This document shows, piece after piece, positions 36,152 through 45,335 of a stretch of DNA of 64,000 bases; within the stretch, counting starts at the first letter, position 1; each line of letters starts with the position of its first letter. The notes beneath the pieces are model-generated. The model saw only the letters and a list, made by a program, of their open reading frames with translations. It did no database searches and was not told the DNA's origin. The DNA comes from Cytophaga hutchinsonii ATCC 33406 (GTDB lineage: Bacteria > Bacteroidota > Bacteroidia > Cytophagales > Cytophagaceae), in assembly GCF_000014145.1 (NCBI RefSeq), contig NC_008255.1:2620001-2684000 (forward strand). Direction: 5' to 3'. The position numbers and the translations under genes were made by a program.

Positions 36152-37465
36152 TTAATTTGATGTATCTACTTTACCAAACAGAAAATTCAATCCAAGTCTT
36201 GCATTAAAATATTTAACGGAGTATGGATCAAAAAGTCCTACGAGATTATCACATGTCAGATAAAACTGTGCAGGGCCGCCACGTACTACAAACCCGCCGC
36301 CTATGTTGAAATAGTTATCGGCCATGATAGAATAATTAACTGTTGCCTGAAGTGTTTTACCAATTTGCTGAACAGCACCTACGGTAAACGCCGGCCGGAT
36401 AGCGTGATAAATATCGGTTGCAAAAGAAGCATACACAATTGTATTTTCTTTAATGCTATAATTACCGCTGATGTAAATTGTTGGTGAAAGCCATGATGTA
36501 TATGCTTTCGAATCTTCTTTCGGTTTAAATACAGCTTCAAGTGTGTCAAGTACATTTTGCCAGTCTGCATCCATTACATCAGCACTGTCGCGCATCAGAT
36601 AACCGGTTGATGTGTAGTCACCATTTACGCGGTAATTCTTTACCTGTCCCTTCCAGTGGATAAAACCAATATTATTGACATTACATGCGATGGAAAGTTT
36701 TTCAGAAAGTTTATAGCGTGCGCCCAGATCTGCTGCTAAACCTAAATTTTTCAATCCGAGAAAATTAGACGCATTAAAGCTTTCACTTCCTGCAACGCCT
36801 GAGGTTAGCAAAGTAAATTCGGATTGCCCTGAAACAGACATTCCATCCGGAGCTGTATAGAGATTACTTTGAGATTCTTTGGTAGTAACATTTGCCATAC
36901 CCATTAAAAACTTACCACGCACGCCTACCGTTAACTTATCGTTCACAGGTTTGGTTGCTGCCAATGCAAGTTCTCTGTAATAATTTGCACCTACACGAAC
37001 ACCATTCAGATCAGCTGTTTTGCCGGCATACGGAGCATTCCCATTCCAGACAAGATTCATCAGGTCTTTCGTATAATCAAAACGCTGCGTCCATACATCG
37101 CGTATACTAACCTGATAGTATGTTTTTTCTGTTTTAAACCGCATGCTGAAAATATCATAACTGCCGCCTGAATACAGGTGATTCATAGTTTTAAGTTTTG
37201 GTATTACCAGATTCGGATCTATGGTATTATTTTTAACCAGATTGTTATAGGTAAACGCAGAATTAAAGTAATACAACTGAAATGAGCCAATCAACGGCAA
37301 TGAAACACTTGTCTTATATTGATCGGGCATGATCGTTACATCTGTATAGCCTGCCTGAGGCACCCACGTTAATGCAGGTAAGGTTGTTTCCTGTTGAGCG
37401 AACAGCGTTATGCCTGTGCAGACAAACAGAAACAGTATCGTTGTTATTTTTTTAAAAACTAACAT
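36152..37465 (-). CDS. Outer-membrane-associated protein, DUF5723-like
   Basis: Signal peptide (about 1-23, ending TLFAQ), then beta-strand-rich sequence with LPLIGSFQLYYFNSAFTYNNLV, GANYYRELALAATKPVNDKLTVGVRGKFLMGMANV, LADLGARYKLSEKLSIACNVNNIGFIHWKG and a final YFNARLGLNFLFG strand. This is the porin-like DUF5723 family (a barrel of unknown cargo). It starts 14 bases inside the end of the next upstream lipoprotein gene, so the two are translationally coupled. Confidence 0.72.
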   Translation of the reverse strand: MLVFKKITTILFLFVCTGITLFAQQETTLPALTWVPQAGYTDVTIMPDQYKTSVSLPLIGSFQLYYFNSAFTYNNLVKNNTIDPNLVIPKLKTMNHLYSGGSYDIFSMRFKTEKTYYQVSIRDVWTQRFDYTKDLMNLVWNGNAPYAGKTADLNGVRVGANYYRELALAATKPVNDKLTVGVRGKFLMGMANVTTKESQSNLYTAPDGMSVSGQSEFTLLTSGVAGSESFNASNFLGLKNLGLAADLGARYKLSEKLSIACNVNNIGFIHWKGQVKNYRVNGDYTSTGYLMRDSADVMDADWQNVLDTLEAVFKPKEDSKAYTSWLSPTIYISGNYSIKENTIVYASFATDIYHAIRPAFTVGAVQQIGKTLQATVNYSIMADNYFNIGGGFVVRGGPAQFYLTCDNLVGLFDPYSVKYFNARLGLNFLFGKVDTSN

Positions 37466-39083
37466 TGGCTTTTACGTTTATACTAATGTTAGACTTAATT
37501 TTATAGGAAGAATAGATTTTGATCGGCACTGTTCCATTGTTGGCAGAACTGAAGAATGCATATATAACCGCTTTAGAAGAAGTTGAAACACGTTTATAAC
37601 GGGCTTCATCAAATATTTCTTTAATGTGAACAGTAGTTGGTGTAGTTACTTTACCGTTCCCGTCAATGGAACCGGACGCAATAAAATGCGGCGTGGAAAA
37701 TAATGAATCTACAATCATACCTGTATCATCCAGGAAATACATCTGAATATTCGTATTTAACGGAAAACCATTTACCAGCGCCAGGTTAAATGCAGCAGAA
37801 AGAACGGTAACATCATTTCCATCTACTTTTATATCCGGATAACTGATATCTTCAATGGTATCCAGCAATACAAATTGCGTGATTTTTCCTTCCAATGGAA
37901 TTTCTGCTTCGCCTCGTATCCGTATCTTACTCGTATCAGTTACAAAATTTGTAGTAACACCGCCTGGGTTTATAATGCCTGACATTTTATAGATTACCTG
38001 ATCAGGAGCCGGGTTAAAAACGGTTTGTACATTCGAGTTTGTTTTATCCAGCTGAATAGTGGTTGTTTTAGTCTGGCCAATTTCAGATACTGCAGGATAA
38101 TTGATCGGGATATTTGTATTAATGATTGAACCTGTAATATTGGTTTGGCCTGTAATGTTGGAATACGTTTCTAATTGATTCATCTTAACAGAAGATGCTG
38201 CACTAATGGAATTGTATATGATTGCACGTACTTTAGGATCTGTAAAATAAACATTCCCTGCATAGGCATTATCAAAAATTTCAATCTTAAGTGTGTCTTC
38301 CGGCATATTAATATCATAGTGTCCGATATAACCATCTGCATATTGATATTGAATACCTGTTAAACCGGTTTGTACATCCAGTTTTTGCGTTGCATTAATC
38401 GGACTGCCTGCTTTATACGTAACTGTTAATGCGGCTGTATAGGTTAGTGTATTTACTTTGGTATTGTTTTCAGACAAATCGATTGAATAACCGGAAAGAT
38501 CAATGGTGTTATTAGATACAACAGGCGAACTACCGTTGTAATTCAGCGCAACTGTTTTTGTTAACGCGACATTATTTTTTTTAATGTATGGAAACGTTAT
38601 AACTAATTGAATATCGTGCCTGAAAGTAGATGAAAGATTTAATGGAATAGAACCGGATTTTATTGTCAGGTGTTTTAACTGCTCGCCGTTCTCCGCATCA
38701 AGAGTGTTGGACTGGGTAAAAGAATGTGTAATAGTAGTATTAACCGGCAAGGATGCAATTTCTCCTCCAGTAAGAGAAACAGACTGATTGAAAGCCAAAT
38801 CATCAATTTTTAAAAAGTCAGTTATATATGCTTCATATACATCCTGGTAGTATACAAACGTATAAAAACCATTCGCATCTTCGGTGATGTACAGCTTTTT
38901 CTTCGTTGGATCAATAATATCTTTCAGGCTTAGTTCAGCATCTATAAGCGGATACAAATATTCAGGACTGGCATTCGCTAGTTTTAGTTCATCAAATTTC
39001 TTCTTATAACAGCTTGTTAATAAAAGCAGACATGCCGCGGGAAGTAAAAAATATGACAAAAATATTTTAGGTTGAAGTTTCAA
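37452..39083 (-). CDS. Large putative lipoprotein, unknown function
   Basis: Lipobox Cys25 (LLTSC) followed by YKKKFDELKLANASPEYLYPLIDAELSLKDIIDP. The 518-residue mature part is rich in Asn/Thr with repeated beta-strand-like pieces and includes AEIPLEGKITQFVLLDTIEDI. No named domain recognised; the length and the tight coupling to the following DUF5723-like gene suggest they form an outer-membrane assembly. Lies downstream of a strand switch at 39.1 kb. Confidence 0.65.
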   Translation of the reverse strand: MKLQPKIFLSYFLLPAACLLLLTSCYKKKFDELKLANASPEYLYPLIDAELSLKDIIDPTKKKLYITEDANGFYTFVYYQDVYEAYITDFLKIDDLAFNQSVSLTGGEIASLPVNTTITHSFTQSNTLDAENGEQLKHLTIKSGSIPLNLSSTFRHDIQLVITFPYIKKNNVALTKTVALNYNGSSPVVSNNTIDLSGYSIDLSENNTKVNTLTYTAALTVTYKAGSPINATQKLDVQTGLTGIQYQYADGYIGHYDINMPEDTLKIEIFDNAYAGNVYFTDPKVRAIIYNSISAASSVKMNQLETYSNITGQTNITGSIINTNIPINYPAVSEIGQTKTTTIQLDKTNSNVQTVFNPAPDQVIYKMSGIINPGGVTTNFVTDTSKIRIRGEAEIPLEGKITQFVLLDTIEDISYPDIKVDGNDVTVLSAAFNLALVNGFPLNTNIQMYFLDDTGMIVDSLFSTPHFIASGSIDGNGKVTTPTTVHIKEIFDEARYKRVSTSSKAVIYAFFSSANNGTVPIKIYSSYKIKSNISINVKANVSF

Positions 39084-39167
39084 TTCGGTATAAAATTAAA
39101 TTGTTCTTCTAAATTTAATCTATTTTTTTGTATATTGAATTGAACAATTCATATTATTTATAGTATT

Positions 39168-39332
39168 ATGAGAAAACTCATTATTCTTTCCATTTTAGGC
39201 AGTTTTCTGTCTATAGGCTGTCTGGGTAACACACCATCTCCGGGAAAACCTAAAAAATCGACTACCGAAAAGCGTATTAAGAAACAGCAAAAACATAGAA
39301 AAAAACACGAGTGTCCGCAATTGGATTGCTAA
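39168..39332 (+). CDS. Small lipoprotein-like peptide
   Basis: 54 residues: MRKLIILSILGSFLSIGC gives a lipobox Cys18 (LSIGC), then a Lys-rich mature part (KPKKSTTEKRIKKQQKHRKKH) ending ECPQLDC with two more Cys. Not recognised. The lipobox, and a strong terminator 20 bases downstream, support it. It is divergent from the lipoprotein gene at 37452. Confidence 0.6.
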   Translation: MRKLIILSILGSFLSIGCLGNTPSPGKPKKSTTEKRIKKQQKHRKKHECPQLDC

Positions 39333-39350
39333 GCTGTCTTGTATTATACT

Positions 39351-39402
39351 AAACCTTCCATTTCTTTTAATTCAAAAAGAGAAATGGAAGGTTTAATTTT
39401 TT
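39351..39402 (+). terminator. Terminator of the small lipoprotein gene
   Basis: AAACCTTCCATTTCT and the complementary GAAATGGAAGGTTT arms, long AT loop, then AATTTTTT. Confidence 0.8.
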
Positions 39403-39457
39403 ATACGTTTTAACACACGTATGCATTCTTCTGTCTAACCAGACTTCAATTATTTTC

Positions 39458-39817
39458 CTAAACACCGAAAAACATTCCTTTATTTTTTAAGAACATGCCG
39501 AGCCAAAGTATTGTAATGAAAAGTGCTGAAACAGGAGGTTGTGCACCGGATATTTCTAAACTTAATGCAGCGGCAAAATAACAGCTGGCCAATAAGAAAC
39601 CAATCTTATGCGTTTCAGGATACAACAGCAGTGCACCGATAAGTATGGATCCAAGTCCCAGCACCTGCATGTATGAACCAAAGCCAGCTTCTGTAAGAAA
39701 CTGTACAACTGTTTCAGGTTCAGTATGAGTCAGCTTCATGATTCCTCCCGTAAGTAATACCAGTGCCGGTATGGCAATCAGTATAGTAGAAATGATCCGT
39801 TTTCTTTTTTGTACCAT
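39458..39817 (-). CDS. DoxX-like membrane protein
   Basis: Four hydrophobic segments (IISTILIAIPALVLLTGGIMKL, YMQVLGLGSILIGALLLY, IGFLLASCYFAAALSL, PPVSALFITILWLGMFL). GGIMKLTHTEP and FGSYMQVLGLGSILIGALLLYP is the DoxX/DUF2306-like core. The ATG at 39817 gives MVQKRKR; the frame reaches 39862 but the operator region begins at 39867, so the shorter start is preferred. Divergent HxlR gene shares its promoter region. Confidence 0.75.
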   Translation of the reverse strand: MVQKRKRIISTILIAIPALVLLTGGIMKLTHTEPETVVQFLTEAGFGSYMQVLGLGSILIGALLLYPETHKIGFLLASCYFAAALSLEISGAQPPVSALFITILWLGMFLKNKGMFFGV

Positions 39818-39866
39818 AATTATTTTTTTAATCGCTATGTATGTTAAAACAAAAGTAACCATATTT

Positions 39867-39920
39867 GCTATACCACAGATAGTACTATCCTTTTAGATAG
39901 CGCTATACCAAAGGATAGTA
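39867..39920. promoter_or_regulatory. Operator region between divergent DoxX and HxlR genes
   Basis: Direct repeat GCTATACCA ... GATAGTA at 39867 and 39902 (35 bases apart), enclosing the palindromes GATAGTACTATC (39878-39889) and ATAGCGCTAT (39897-39906). It lies between the two divergent starts, as expected for HxlR dimer binding and autoregulation. Function inferred. Confidence 0.65.
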
Positions 39921-39950
39921 ACGTATTCACCACTTCATACCATCAATGCT

Positions 39951-40289
39951 ATGTTAACAAGAGAAGGTTGTCCTAAAAATGTACTTGCTATTAAAGATGC
40001 ATTGGAAGCACTGGAAGGCAAATGGAAGCTATTGATTATGCTTTCGCTCTCAACCGGAACAAAACGCTTCAAAGAAATCTCCAAAGACATCAATGGCATT
40101 ACGGATAAAATGCTTTCGAAAGAATTGAAAATGCTGGAAGAAAATAAATTAATCAAAAGAGACGTCTTTGATACCTTTCCTCCTACTGTAGAATACTCTA
40201 TTACCAAACATGGCAAATCCATCGAGAAAGTTTTAGATGCACTATATCTCTGGGGATTGGAGCACCGCAAACAAGTCATGCAAAAATAA
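39951..40289 (+). CDS. HxlR-family transcriptional regulator
   Basis: 112 residues with the winged-helix sequence CPKNVLAIKDALEALEGKWKLLIMLSLSTGTKRFKEISKDINGITDKMLSKELKMLEENKLIKRDVFDTFPPTVEYSITKHGKSIEKVLDALYLWGLEHR. The Cys near the N-terminus is the redox/aldehyde-sensitive residue position of several HxlR members. It is divergent from the DoxX gene, which is a common HxlR target type. Strong family assignment. Confidence 0.9.
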   Translation: MLTREGCPKNVLAIKDALEALEGKWKLLIMLSLSTGTKRFKEISKDINGITDKMLSKELKMLEENKLIKRDVFDTFPPTVEYSITKHGKSIEKVLDALYLWGLEHRKQVMQK

Positions 40290-40506
40290 AGCGTAATTAT
40301 TTTTACTATTAAGTGCCGATACTTTTTATTTCAATACCCATTTACTGAATTAAGATACATGAAAAATCAATCGGGGTTACATAAAAAATAATTGCAGATA
40401 TTTCGATATAATAACTCTGGATATATCTTCATAAAGTCGCGATTTTTATTATCTTTAATAAGGAATACTTTCAATCCATTTATCTGGCATAAAATAAAAA
40501 TAACAT

Positions 40507-42006
40507 ATGAATATCAATCGGAGCAGCGGCGTTATTTTACACATCTCTTCTTTATATAATACATTTGGCGTTGGAGATTTCGGACCTTCAGCATATAGGT
40601 TCGCAGATTACTTGGCAACAACGGGTATCCGTTACTGGCAAACACTTCCGTTAAACTATACAGACGGCGGACGCGGCTTTTCACCCTACAGCTGTTTATC
40701 AGCATTTGCAGGCAATCCAATGTTTATAAGCCCGGAATTACTGTTAGAAGATGGTTTACTGGAAACAACGGATTTACTGGAACACACCTTTGAGGAAAAT
40801 ATTGTTGAGTTTGACAAAGTATTTGCATATAAAATGTCTTTACTTAACAAAGCATTTGAGCGTTTTGAAAAAACAGAACAACCAGATTTCAAATCCTTCT
40901 GCAAAAAGCAGGCTTACTGGCTGGATGATTTCACCCTGTTTCTTTCGCTTAAGAATTTTTATCAAGGTGCCTGGTGGCTGGACTGGCCGGCTGAAATAAA
41001 AAACAGAGACACCCGGGCATTAAATAAAATTAAAAAAACACTTGAACATTCCATCGTAAAAGAAAAATTCATTCAGTATCTTTTTTTTAAACAGCTGGCG
41101 TTATTACGCACCTATGTAACTCAAAAAAATATACAATTCATAGGTGACATGCCTTTCTATGTAAGCCATGACAGTGCTGATGTATGGAAACATCCTGAAT
41201 TATTTAAATTATTTAAAGACGGACGTCCTGCTAAAGTAGCGGGTGTGCCGCCGGATATGTTTTCTGAAACAGGCCAATTATGGGGGATGCCGATTTTCAA
41301 TTGGTCGGCGTTGAAAAAAACGGGATACGACTGGTGGATCAAACGCATTACGCACACCTTACTCATGTGTGATATTATCCGATTAGATCACTTCCGTGCG
41401 TTCTCTGCTTACTATGAAATCTCTGCTACCGAACACACTGCCGCAAATGGCAAATGGGTAAAAGCACCGGGCAATGATCTGTTTAAAAAAATTCAGCAGA
41501 TACATGCCGATATGCCTTTCATTGCAGAAGATTTAGGAGAAATTGATCAGCCGGTATGGGATCTGATGAAAAAATTTGATCTGCCAGGAATGAAACTTCT
41601 GCAGTTTGCATTCTTTGATGATGCGCCTACCAGTATTCACAATCCGCATAACTATGTTCCGCATTGCATTTCCTATACGGGCACGCACGACAATAATACG
41701 CTACAAGGCTGGTGGAAAGAAGAAGTATCGGATAAAGGCAAGAGTATGATTTCCGTGTATTTCAATAAAACCATAGACGAAAGTAATCTGAACAAAGAAT
41801 TTATCCGGAAAGCAATTTCTTCCGTGGCAGTGATTGCTGTATGGCCCATGCAGGATATGCTTGGCCTCGGCGCTGAAGCAAAAATGAATCGCCCGGGCAG
41901 CCTGCATGATAACTGGAAATGGCGCTTACATTCTCAGGCTCCGTTAACAGAAGAACTGGCAAAAGAAATTCATAACCAGCTGTATTTATTTAACCGCTTA
42001 CACTAA
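40507..42006 (+). CDS. malQ: 4-alpha-glucanotransferase (GH77, amylomaltase)
   Basis: Starts MNINRSSGVILHISSLYNTFGVGDFGPSAYRFADYL, a standard GH77 N-terminus. Catalytic signatures: the nucleophile Asp in IIRLDHFRAF (about residue 293), the acid/base Glu in FIAEDLGEI (about 340) and THDNNTLQGWW (about 397). Length 499 is normal. It transfers maltosyl/glucanosyl units during maltodextrin and glycogen metabolism. No other mal genes adjacent. Confidence 0.94.
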   Translation: MNINRSSGVILHISSLYNTFGVGDFGPSAYRFADYLATTGIRYWQTLPLNYTDGGRGFSPYSCLSAFAGNPMFISPELLLEDGLLETTDLLEHTFEENIVEFDKVFAYKMSLLNKAFERFEKTEQPDFKSFCKKQAYWLDDFTLFLSLKNFYQGAWWLDWPAEIKNRDTRALNKIKKTLEHSIVKEKFIQYLFFKQLALLRTYVTQKNIQFIGDMPFYVSHDSADVWKHPELFKLFKDGRPAKVAGVPPDMFSETGQLWGMPIFNWSALKKTGYDWWIKRITHTLLMCDIIRLDHFRAFSAYYEISATEHTAANGKWVKAPGNDLFKKIQQIHADMPFIAEDLGEIDQPVWDLMKKFDLPGMKLLQFAFFDDAPTSIHNPHNYVPHCISYTGTHDNNTLQGWWKEEVSDKGKSMISVYFNKTIDESNLNKEFIRKAISSVAVIAVWPMQDMLGLGAEAKMNRPGSLHDNWKWRLHSQAPLTEELAKEIHNQLYLFNRLH

Positions 42007-42049
42007 AATAAAAGAGCAGAAGTAACATGTACTTCTGCTCTTTTATTTT
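42005..42049. terminator. Terminator of malQ, 20-bp perfect stem, bidirectional
   Basis: AAAATAAAAGAGCAGAAGTA, loop ACATG, then the exact complement; overlaps the last two bases of the malQ stop. It may also stop transcription from the convergent topoisomerase IB gene (stop at 42094). Confidence 0.88.
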
Positions 42050-42093
42050 CTACTCAACGGTTAGTTGCAGTGCATCTGCAAGTATTTTTAATT

Positions 42094-43197
42094 TTAATGT
42101 TCAAGAATTTTTACCAGTACTTTTTCTGTCGGTGTAATGATTGCATCGGAATTACAATCCATTTCAATTTCCTGAATCTGCTTAATGTATTTTTCCAGTT
42201 TCCCGCTTTCATAATCAGCCAGGATCCCGGGATGAATATAATGTTTTTTACAAACACTGCGTGTATTCCCTAATTGATGTGCTACAATATCCATTGCTTC
42301 ATTCATCAACCTTTTTACTTGTGTGTTATTTTCACCGTGACCCAGGTTTGAAAATGCCTGCAGGCATTTTACTGTTCCGGTCCAGGTACGGAAATCTTTG
42401 CTTGTAAAATCACCACCCGATATTTCACGTATGTAATCGTTTACATCTCCTGAATCAATGGAATGATTGTTTCCCTTTTCATCAAAGTACTGGAACAATT
42501 CCTTACCGGGAATGTCTTTACATTGAGAGACAATATGTGCCAGTTTTTTACTTTTCAAACTTATTTTATGGTAAACACCTTTTTTCCCTTTGAACGAAAA
42601 TTGAACTTCCTGGCCCTGGATTTTAACATGCCTGTCTTTCATTGTTGATAAGCCATATGAACCATATAGTTTTTCATACATGCTATTCCCTACACGAATA
42701 CTTGTAGACTCCATGATGCTTACAACAGCAGCAAGAACTTTATTTTTAGGAAACCCACGTTGGCATAGATCTTCTTTTATACGTGCTCTTATTTCAGGAA
42801 GCGCATGCGAGAAATCACGCAGCCTGCAATATTTTGTCTGATCGCGCAGATTAGACCATGCAGGGTGATAACGATATTGCTTTCTGTTTTTAGCATCAAC
42901 ACCTGTTACCTGAATGTGTCCGTTTTCATTTTGGCAAATCCATACATTTTCCCAGGCCGGCGGAATAACCAATTGGTTGATGCGTTGTAATATTTTTTTA
43001 TCAGATATTTTTTTGTCTTTCAAATAATATGAAAATCTTCCATTATTTTTTTTCCGTGCAATACCTTCTTCTTTATCATTTACATATACAAGATTTGCTA
43101 ATTTAGCACTCTCCTGGTAGTCCTTCACAGCTTTACGCATTTTGCTTCTTGGAACTATAAGTTTAGATACAGAAATAGATGTTTGAGAGATCGTCAT
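42094..43197 (-). CDS. Type IB DNA topoisomerase
   Basis: The ATG at 43197 (MTISQTSISVSK) is preferred; longer frames add 8-13 residues. Active-site set: YRYHPAWSNLRDQTKYCRLRDFSHALPEIR, SIMESTSIRVGNSMYEKLYGSYGLSTMKDRHV, the HYIHP block with catalytic Tyr320 (VCKKHYIHPGIL), and SGGDFTSKDFRTWTGTVKCLQ with the catalytic Arg. This is the compact bacterial topoisomerase IB family that relaxes supercoils by a 3'-phosphotyrosine. Ends in convergence with malQ; the SDR gene lies upstream, 16 bases from the start. Confidence 0.9.
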   Translation of the reverse strand: MTISQTSISVSKLIVPRSKMRKAVKDYQESAKLANLVYVNDKEEGIARKKNNGRFSYYLKDKKISDKKILQRINQLVIPPAWENVWICQNENGHIQVTGVDAKNRKQYRYHPAWSNLRDQTKYCRLRDFSHALPEIRARIKEDLCQRGFPKNKVLAAVVSIMESTSIRVGNSMYEKLYGSYGLSTMKDRHVKIQGQEVQFSFKGKKGVYHKISLKSKKLAHIVSQCKDIPGKELFQYFDEKGNNHSIDSGDVNDYIREISGGDFTSKDFRTWTGTVKCLQAFSNLGHGENNTQVKRLMNEAMDIVAHQLGNTRSVCKKHYIHPGILADYESGKLEKYIKQIQEIEMDCNSDAIITPTEKVLVKILEH

Positions 43198-43213
43198 AAA
43201 ATCAAAATTTAAA

Positions 43214-44089
43214 TTAACCATTAATAATTTCACCACCGTTTGGATGCAGGAATTGTCCTGTTATATAAGAAGCGTCTTCGCTTGCCAGAAACAGGTAAGA
43301 AGGTGCAACTTCCGAAGGTTCTCCTGCTCTGTGCATGGGTGCATTCAATCCGTGTTTGGCCACTCTGTCCTCTTCAAAAGAAGATGGAATCAACGGTGTC
43401 CAGATCGGGCCGGGTGCGACGCCATTTACACGAATGCCTTTGTCTACTAAACTCGATGATAAGCTGCGTGTAAAAGAAACAATTGCACCTTTTGTTGCTG
43501 CATAATCAATCAGATGCTTGCTACCACGATATGCCGTAACAGAAGAACTGTTTATGATAGAACTTCCGGCTTTCAAATGCGGCAATGCATACTTCGTAAT
43601 CCAGAACATACTATACACATTGGTTTCAAATGTTGCGATCATTTTTTCAGTAACCAGTTCTGCCAGATCCTCACATTCGTAATGAATACCAGCATTATTC
43701 ACAAGAATATCAATGCGTCCGAATGTCTCAATCACCTGATCAATCACCTTACTGCAAAAAGATTCGTTGCTTATGTCGCCCGGTAACAGCAAGCACTGTT
43801 TACTGTATTTAGCATTGATTATGCTTTGTGTTTCAAGCGCATCAGCATGTTCATTTAAATATACAATGGCAACATCGGCTCCTTCTTTAGCAAAAAGCAA
43901 TGCAACAGCTTTACCAATTCCGCTATCACCTCCGGTAATCAAAGCGATTTTGTTTTTCAGTTTATTATTGCCCGGTGCATTATTTTCAGATTGAGGCCTT
44001 GGCTTCATATCCGTTTCTTTACCCGGCCTTTCCTGTTGCTGAGGTTCTCTAAGTATTTCTTCCGTTGCTGAATCCATTGTATCTTCCAT
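43214..44089 (-). CDS. SDR oxidoreductase, YdaD/general-stress-protein-39-like
   Basis: ATG at 44089 (MEDTMDSATEEILREPQQQERPGK); the frame continues to 44119 but without need. A long N-terminal tail (about 45 residues) precedes KIALITGGDSGIGKAVALLFAKEGAD with the TGGDSGIG cofactor motif; NNAGIHYECED and the Ser/Tyr-Lys catalytic set (INSSSVTAY, YAATKGAI) follow, and PGPIWTPLIP and GQFLHPNGGEIING end it. The extended N-terminus with Pro/Gln and the GEPSEVAPSYLFLASEDASYITG segment match the stress-induced SDR group. Probably cotranscribed with the topoisomerase gene. Confidence 0.85.
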   Translation of the reverse strand: MEDTMDSATEEILREPQQQERPGKETDMKPRPQSENNAPGNNKLKNKIALITGGDSGIGKAVALLFAKEGADVAIVYLNEHADALETQSIINAKYSKQCLLLPGDISNESFCSKVIDQVIETFGRIDILVNNAGIHYECEDLAELVTEKMIATFETNVYSMFWITKYALPHLKAGSSIINSSSVTAYRGSKHLIDYAATKGAIVSFTRSLSSSLVDKGIRVNGVAPGPIWTPLIPSSFEEDRVAKHGLNAPMHRAGEPSEVAPSYLFLASEDASYITGQFLHPNGGEIING

Positions 44090-44171
44090 AGTACAAGCTA
44101 TTGACGCAGTTTTAAACAAATAAGAATTCTACTTCGTAGATATCTTCAAGTAGTAAATCGTTCATATTCTT

Positions 44172-44272
44172 TTATTTTTTTGTTGTTGATTTTTTCATGG
44201 CAGATTTCTTAGCCATTGACTTTTTAGCTGTGGGTTTCTTTATGGCTATTTTCTTCATAGCCGGCTTCTTCA
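44172..44272 (-). other. Continuation of the H1-like tail in the -1 frame
   Basis: After ...KKTPMK the -1 frame reads KSAMKKPAMKKIAIKKP, TAKKSMAKKSAMKKSTTKK to TAA at 44174-44172. One extra A in the run of five at the junction (ATG AAA AAT) would restore one frame through the whole tail. Either a real frameshift mutation, a sequencing slip, or recoding. Confidence 0.7.
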
Positions 44273-44605
44273 TCGCTGATTTTTCATTGGAGTCTTTTTC
44301 TCCACAGACTTTTTAGCAGAAACTTTTTTCTTCGGTGCTGCTTTTTTAGCCATTGCTTTTTTCATAGCAGGCTTTTTCGAAGCAGCTTTCTTAGCCGTTG
44401 ATTTTTTTGCAGCCGATTTTTTAGCTACTGATTTCTTTACAGGTACTTTGGCTCCTTTTTCTCTTGCTTCAGATAAACCAATGGCCACTGCCTGTTTGGA
44501 ATTCTTCACTTTATCTCCGCTGCCTCCTGATCTTAACGTACCTTTTTTCATACGATCCATTGCGCTTGCTACATACTCCTGTGCTTTTTTTGAATACTTT
44601 GCCAT
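44270..44605 (-). CDS. DUF6496 protein with histone-H1-like Lys/Ala tail
   Basis: Residues 1-57 are a small conserved domain (MAKYSKKAQEYVASAMDRMKKGTLRSGGSGDKVKNSKQAVAIGLSEAREKG), followed by a tail of AKK/KKS repeats like histone H1 or Hc1. The annotated frame ends MKNQR. A shifted frame continues with MKKSAMKKPAMKKIAIKK... down to 44172 in the same repeat style, so the natural protein may be about 144 residues. Likely DNA-compacting or stress-related nucleoid protein. DUF number from memory. Confidence 0.75.
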   Translation of the reverse strand: MAKYSKKAQEYVASAMDRMKKGTLRSGGSGDKVKNSKQAVAIGLSEAREKGAKVPVKKSVAKKSAAKKSTAKKAASKKPAMKKAMAKKAAPKKKVSAKKSVEKKTPMKNQR

Positions 44606-44652
44606 AATTATTAATTTCTTGTATAGCTGATTGAAAGATTTATTTTTAATGT

Positions 44653-45033
44653 CTATTTATTCGATTCTAAAACCTGAATCTCTGTTTTTTCTTTAACAAT
44701 TGCCTGACGAAGCAGGAAATGCAAACTCATATATGTATTTGCAATCCATACCAACGCAAACCCTGCAATGATGTAACCTCTCCAATCATCCAGTAATAGT
44801 TTAAAGTCTGTTAAGATTAAAAATAAAATTGTAACGTAATGACTGAAACAATATTCACAGGTAAACAGATAAAAAAACTTTCTTACTACTAAAGGCTTAC
44901 AGGTTTTGCTTTTTTCGACGCAGAAATTTCTTGGTTCCTTGAAAACTTCTTCATGTGTTACTGTCCAGGCTACGCAAGCAATTGGAAGTGCTAAAATAAA
45001 CAGCCATAAAACTTCAAATAACAATTCTTCCAT
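44653..45033 (-). CDS. Membrane protein with CxxC motif, unknown function
   Basis: 126 residues, three hydrophobic segments (LLFEVLWLFILALPIACVAW, YVTILFLILTDFKLLL, YIIAGFALVWIANTYMSLHF). Between the first two is EEVFKEPRNFCVEKSKTCKPLVVRKFFYLFTCEYCFSHY, where four cysteines (two as CEYC) could bind metal. A family I remember only as uncharacterised. Sits in the stress-gene neighbourhood. The 302-base gap 45034-45335 that follows contains only a doubtful short frame. Confidence 0.6.
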   Translation of the reverse strand: MEELLFEVLWLFILALPIACVAWTVTHEEVFKEPRNFCVEKSKTCKPLVVRKFFYLFTCEYCFSHYVTILFLILTDFKLLLDDWRGYIIAGFALVWIANTYMSLHFLLRQAIVKEKTEIQVLESNK

Positions 45034-45335
45034 GCGTTTGCTTTAACTAAACTCAGTTGTACTTTTTCAATCATTTAATTATTTCAAAATTCAGGAATTT
45101 TAACATAGGTGTTTTTACAGGATTTTTTAAAAAACTTATATCATTTACATTTTTAAGCTGATTTTCAGGGTATGCATCCTTTTTATTCCCTTTCAAGTCA
45201 TTTAGTGTATATATTCTGAAAATATTACTTAAAAACGTTTGCTGATAAAATTGTAACATTTATGTTTTTTTATGTAAGCACGTTATTAATAAAATAATCA
45301 AACTTGTATCATCTTAAACCAAATTTCAACGCGTT

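Noticed and set aside
45071-45259. 62-residue frame on the minus strand
   Set aside because: AT-rich, no start context, no recognisable signal or composition; probably chance.
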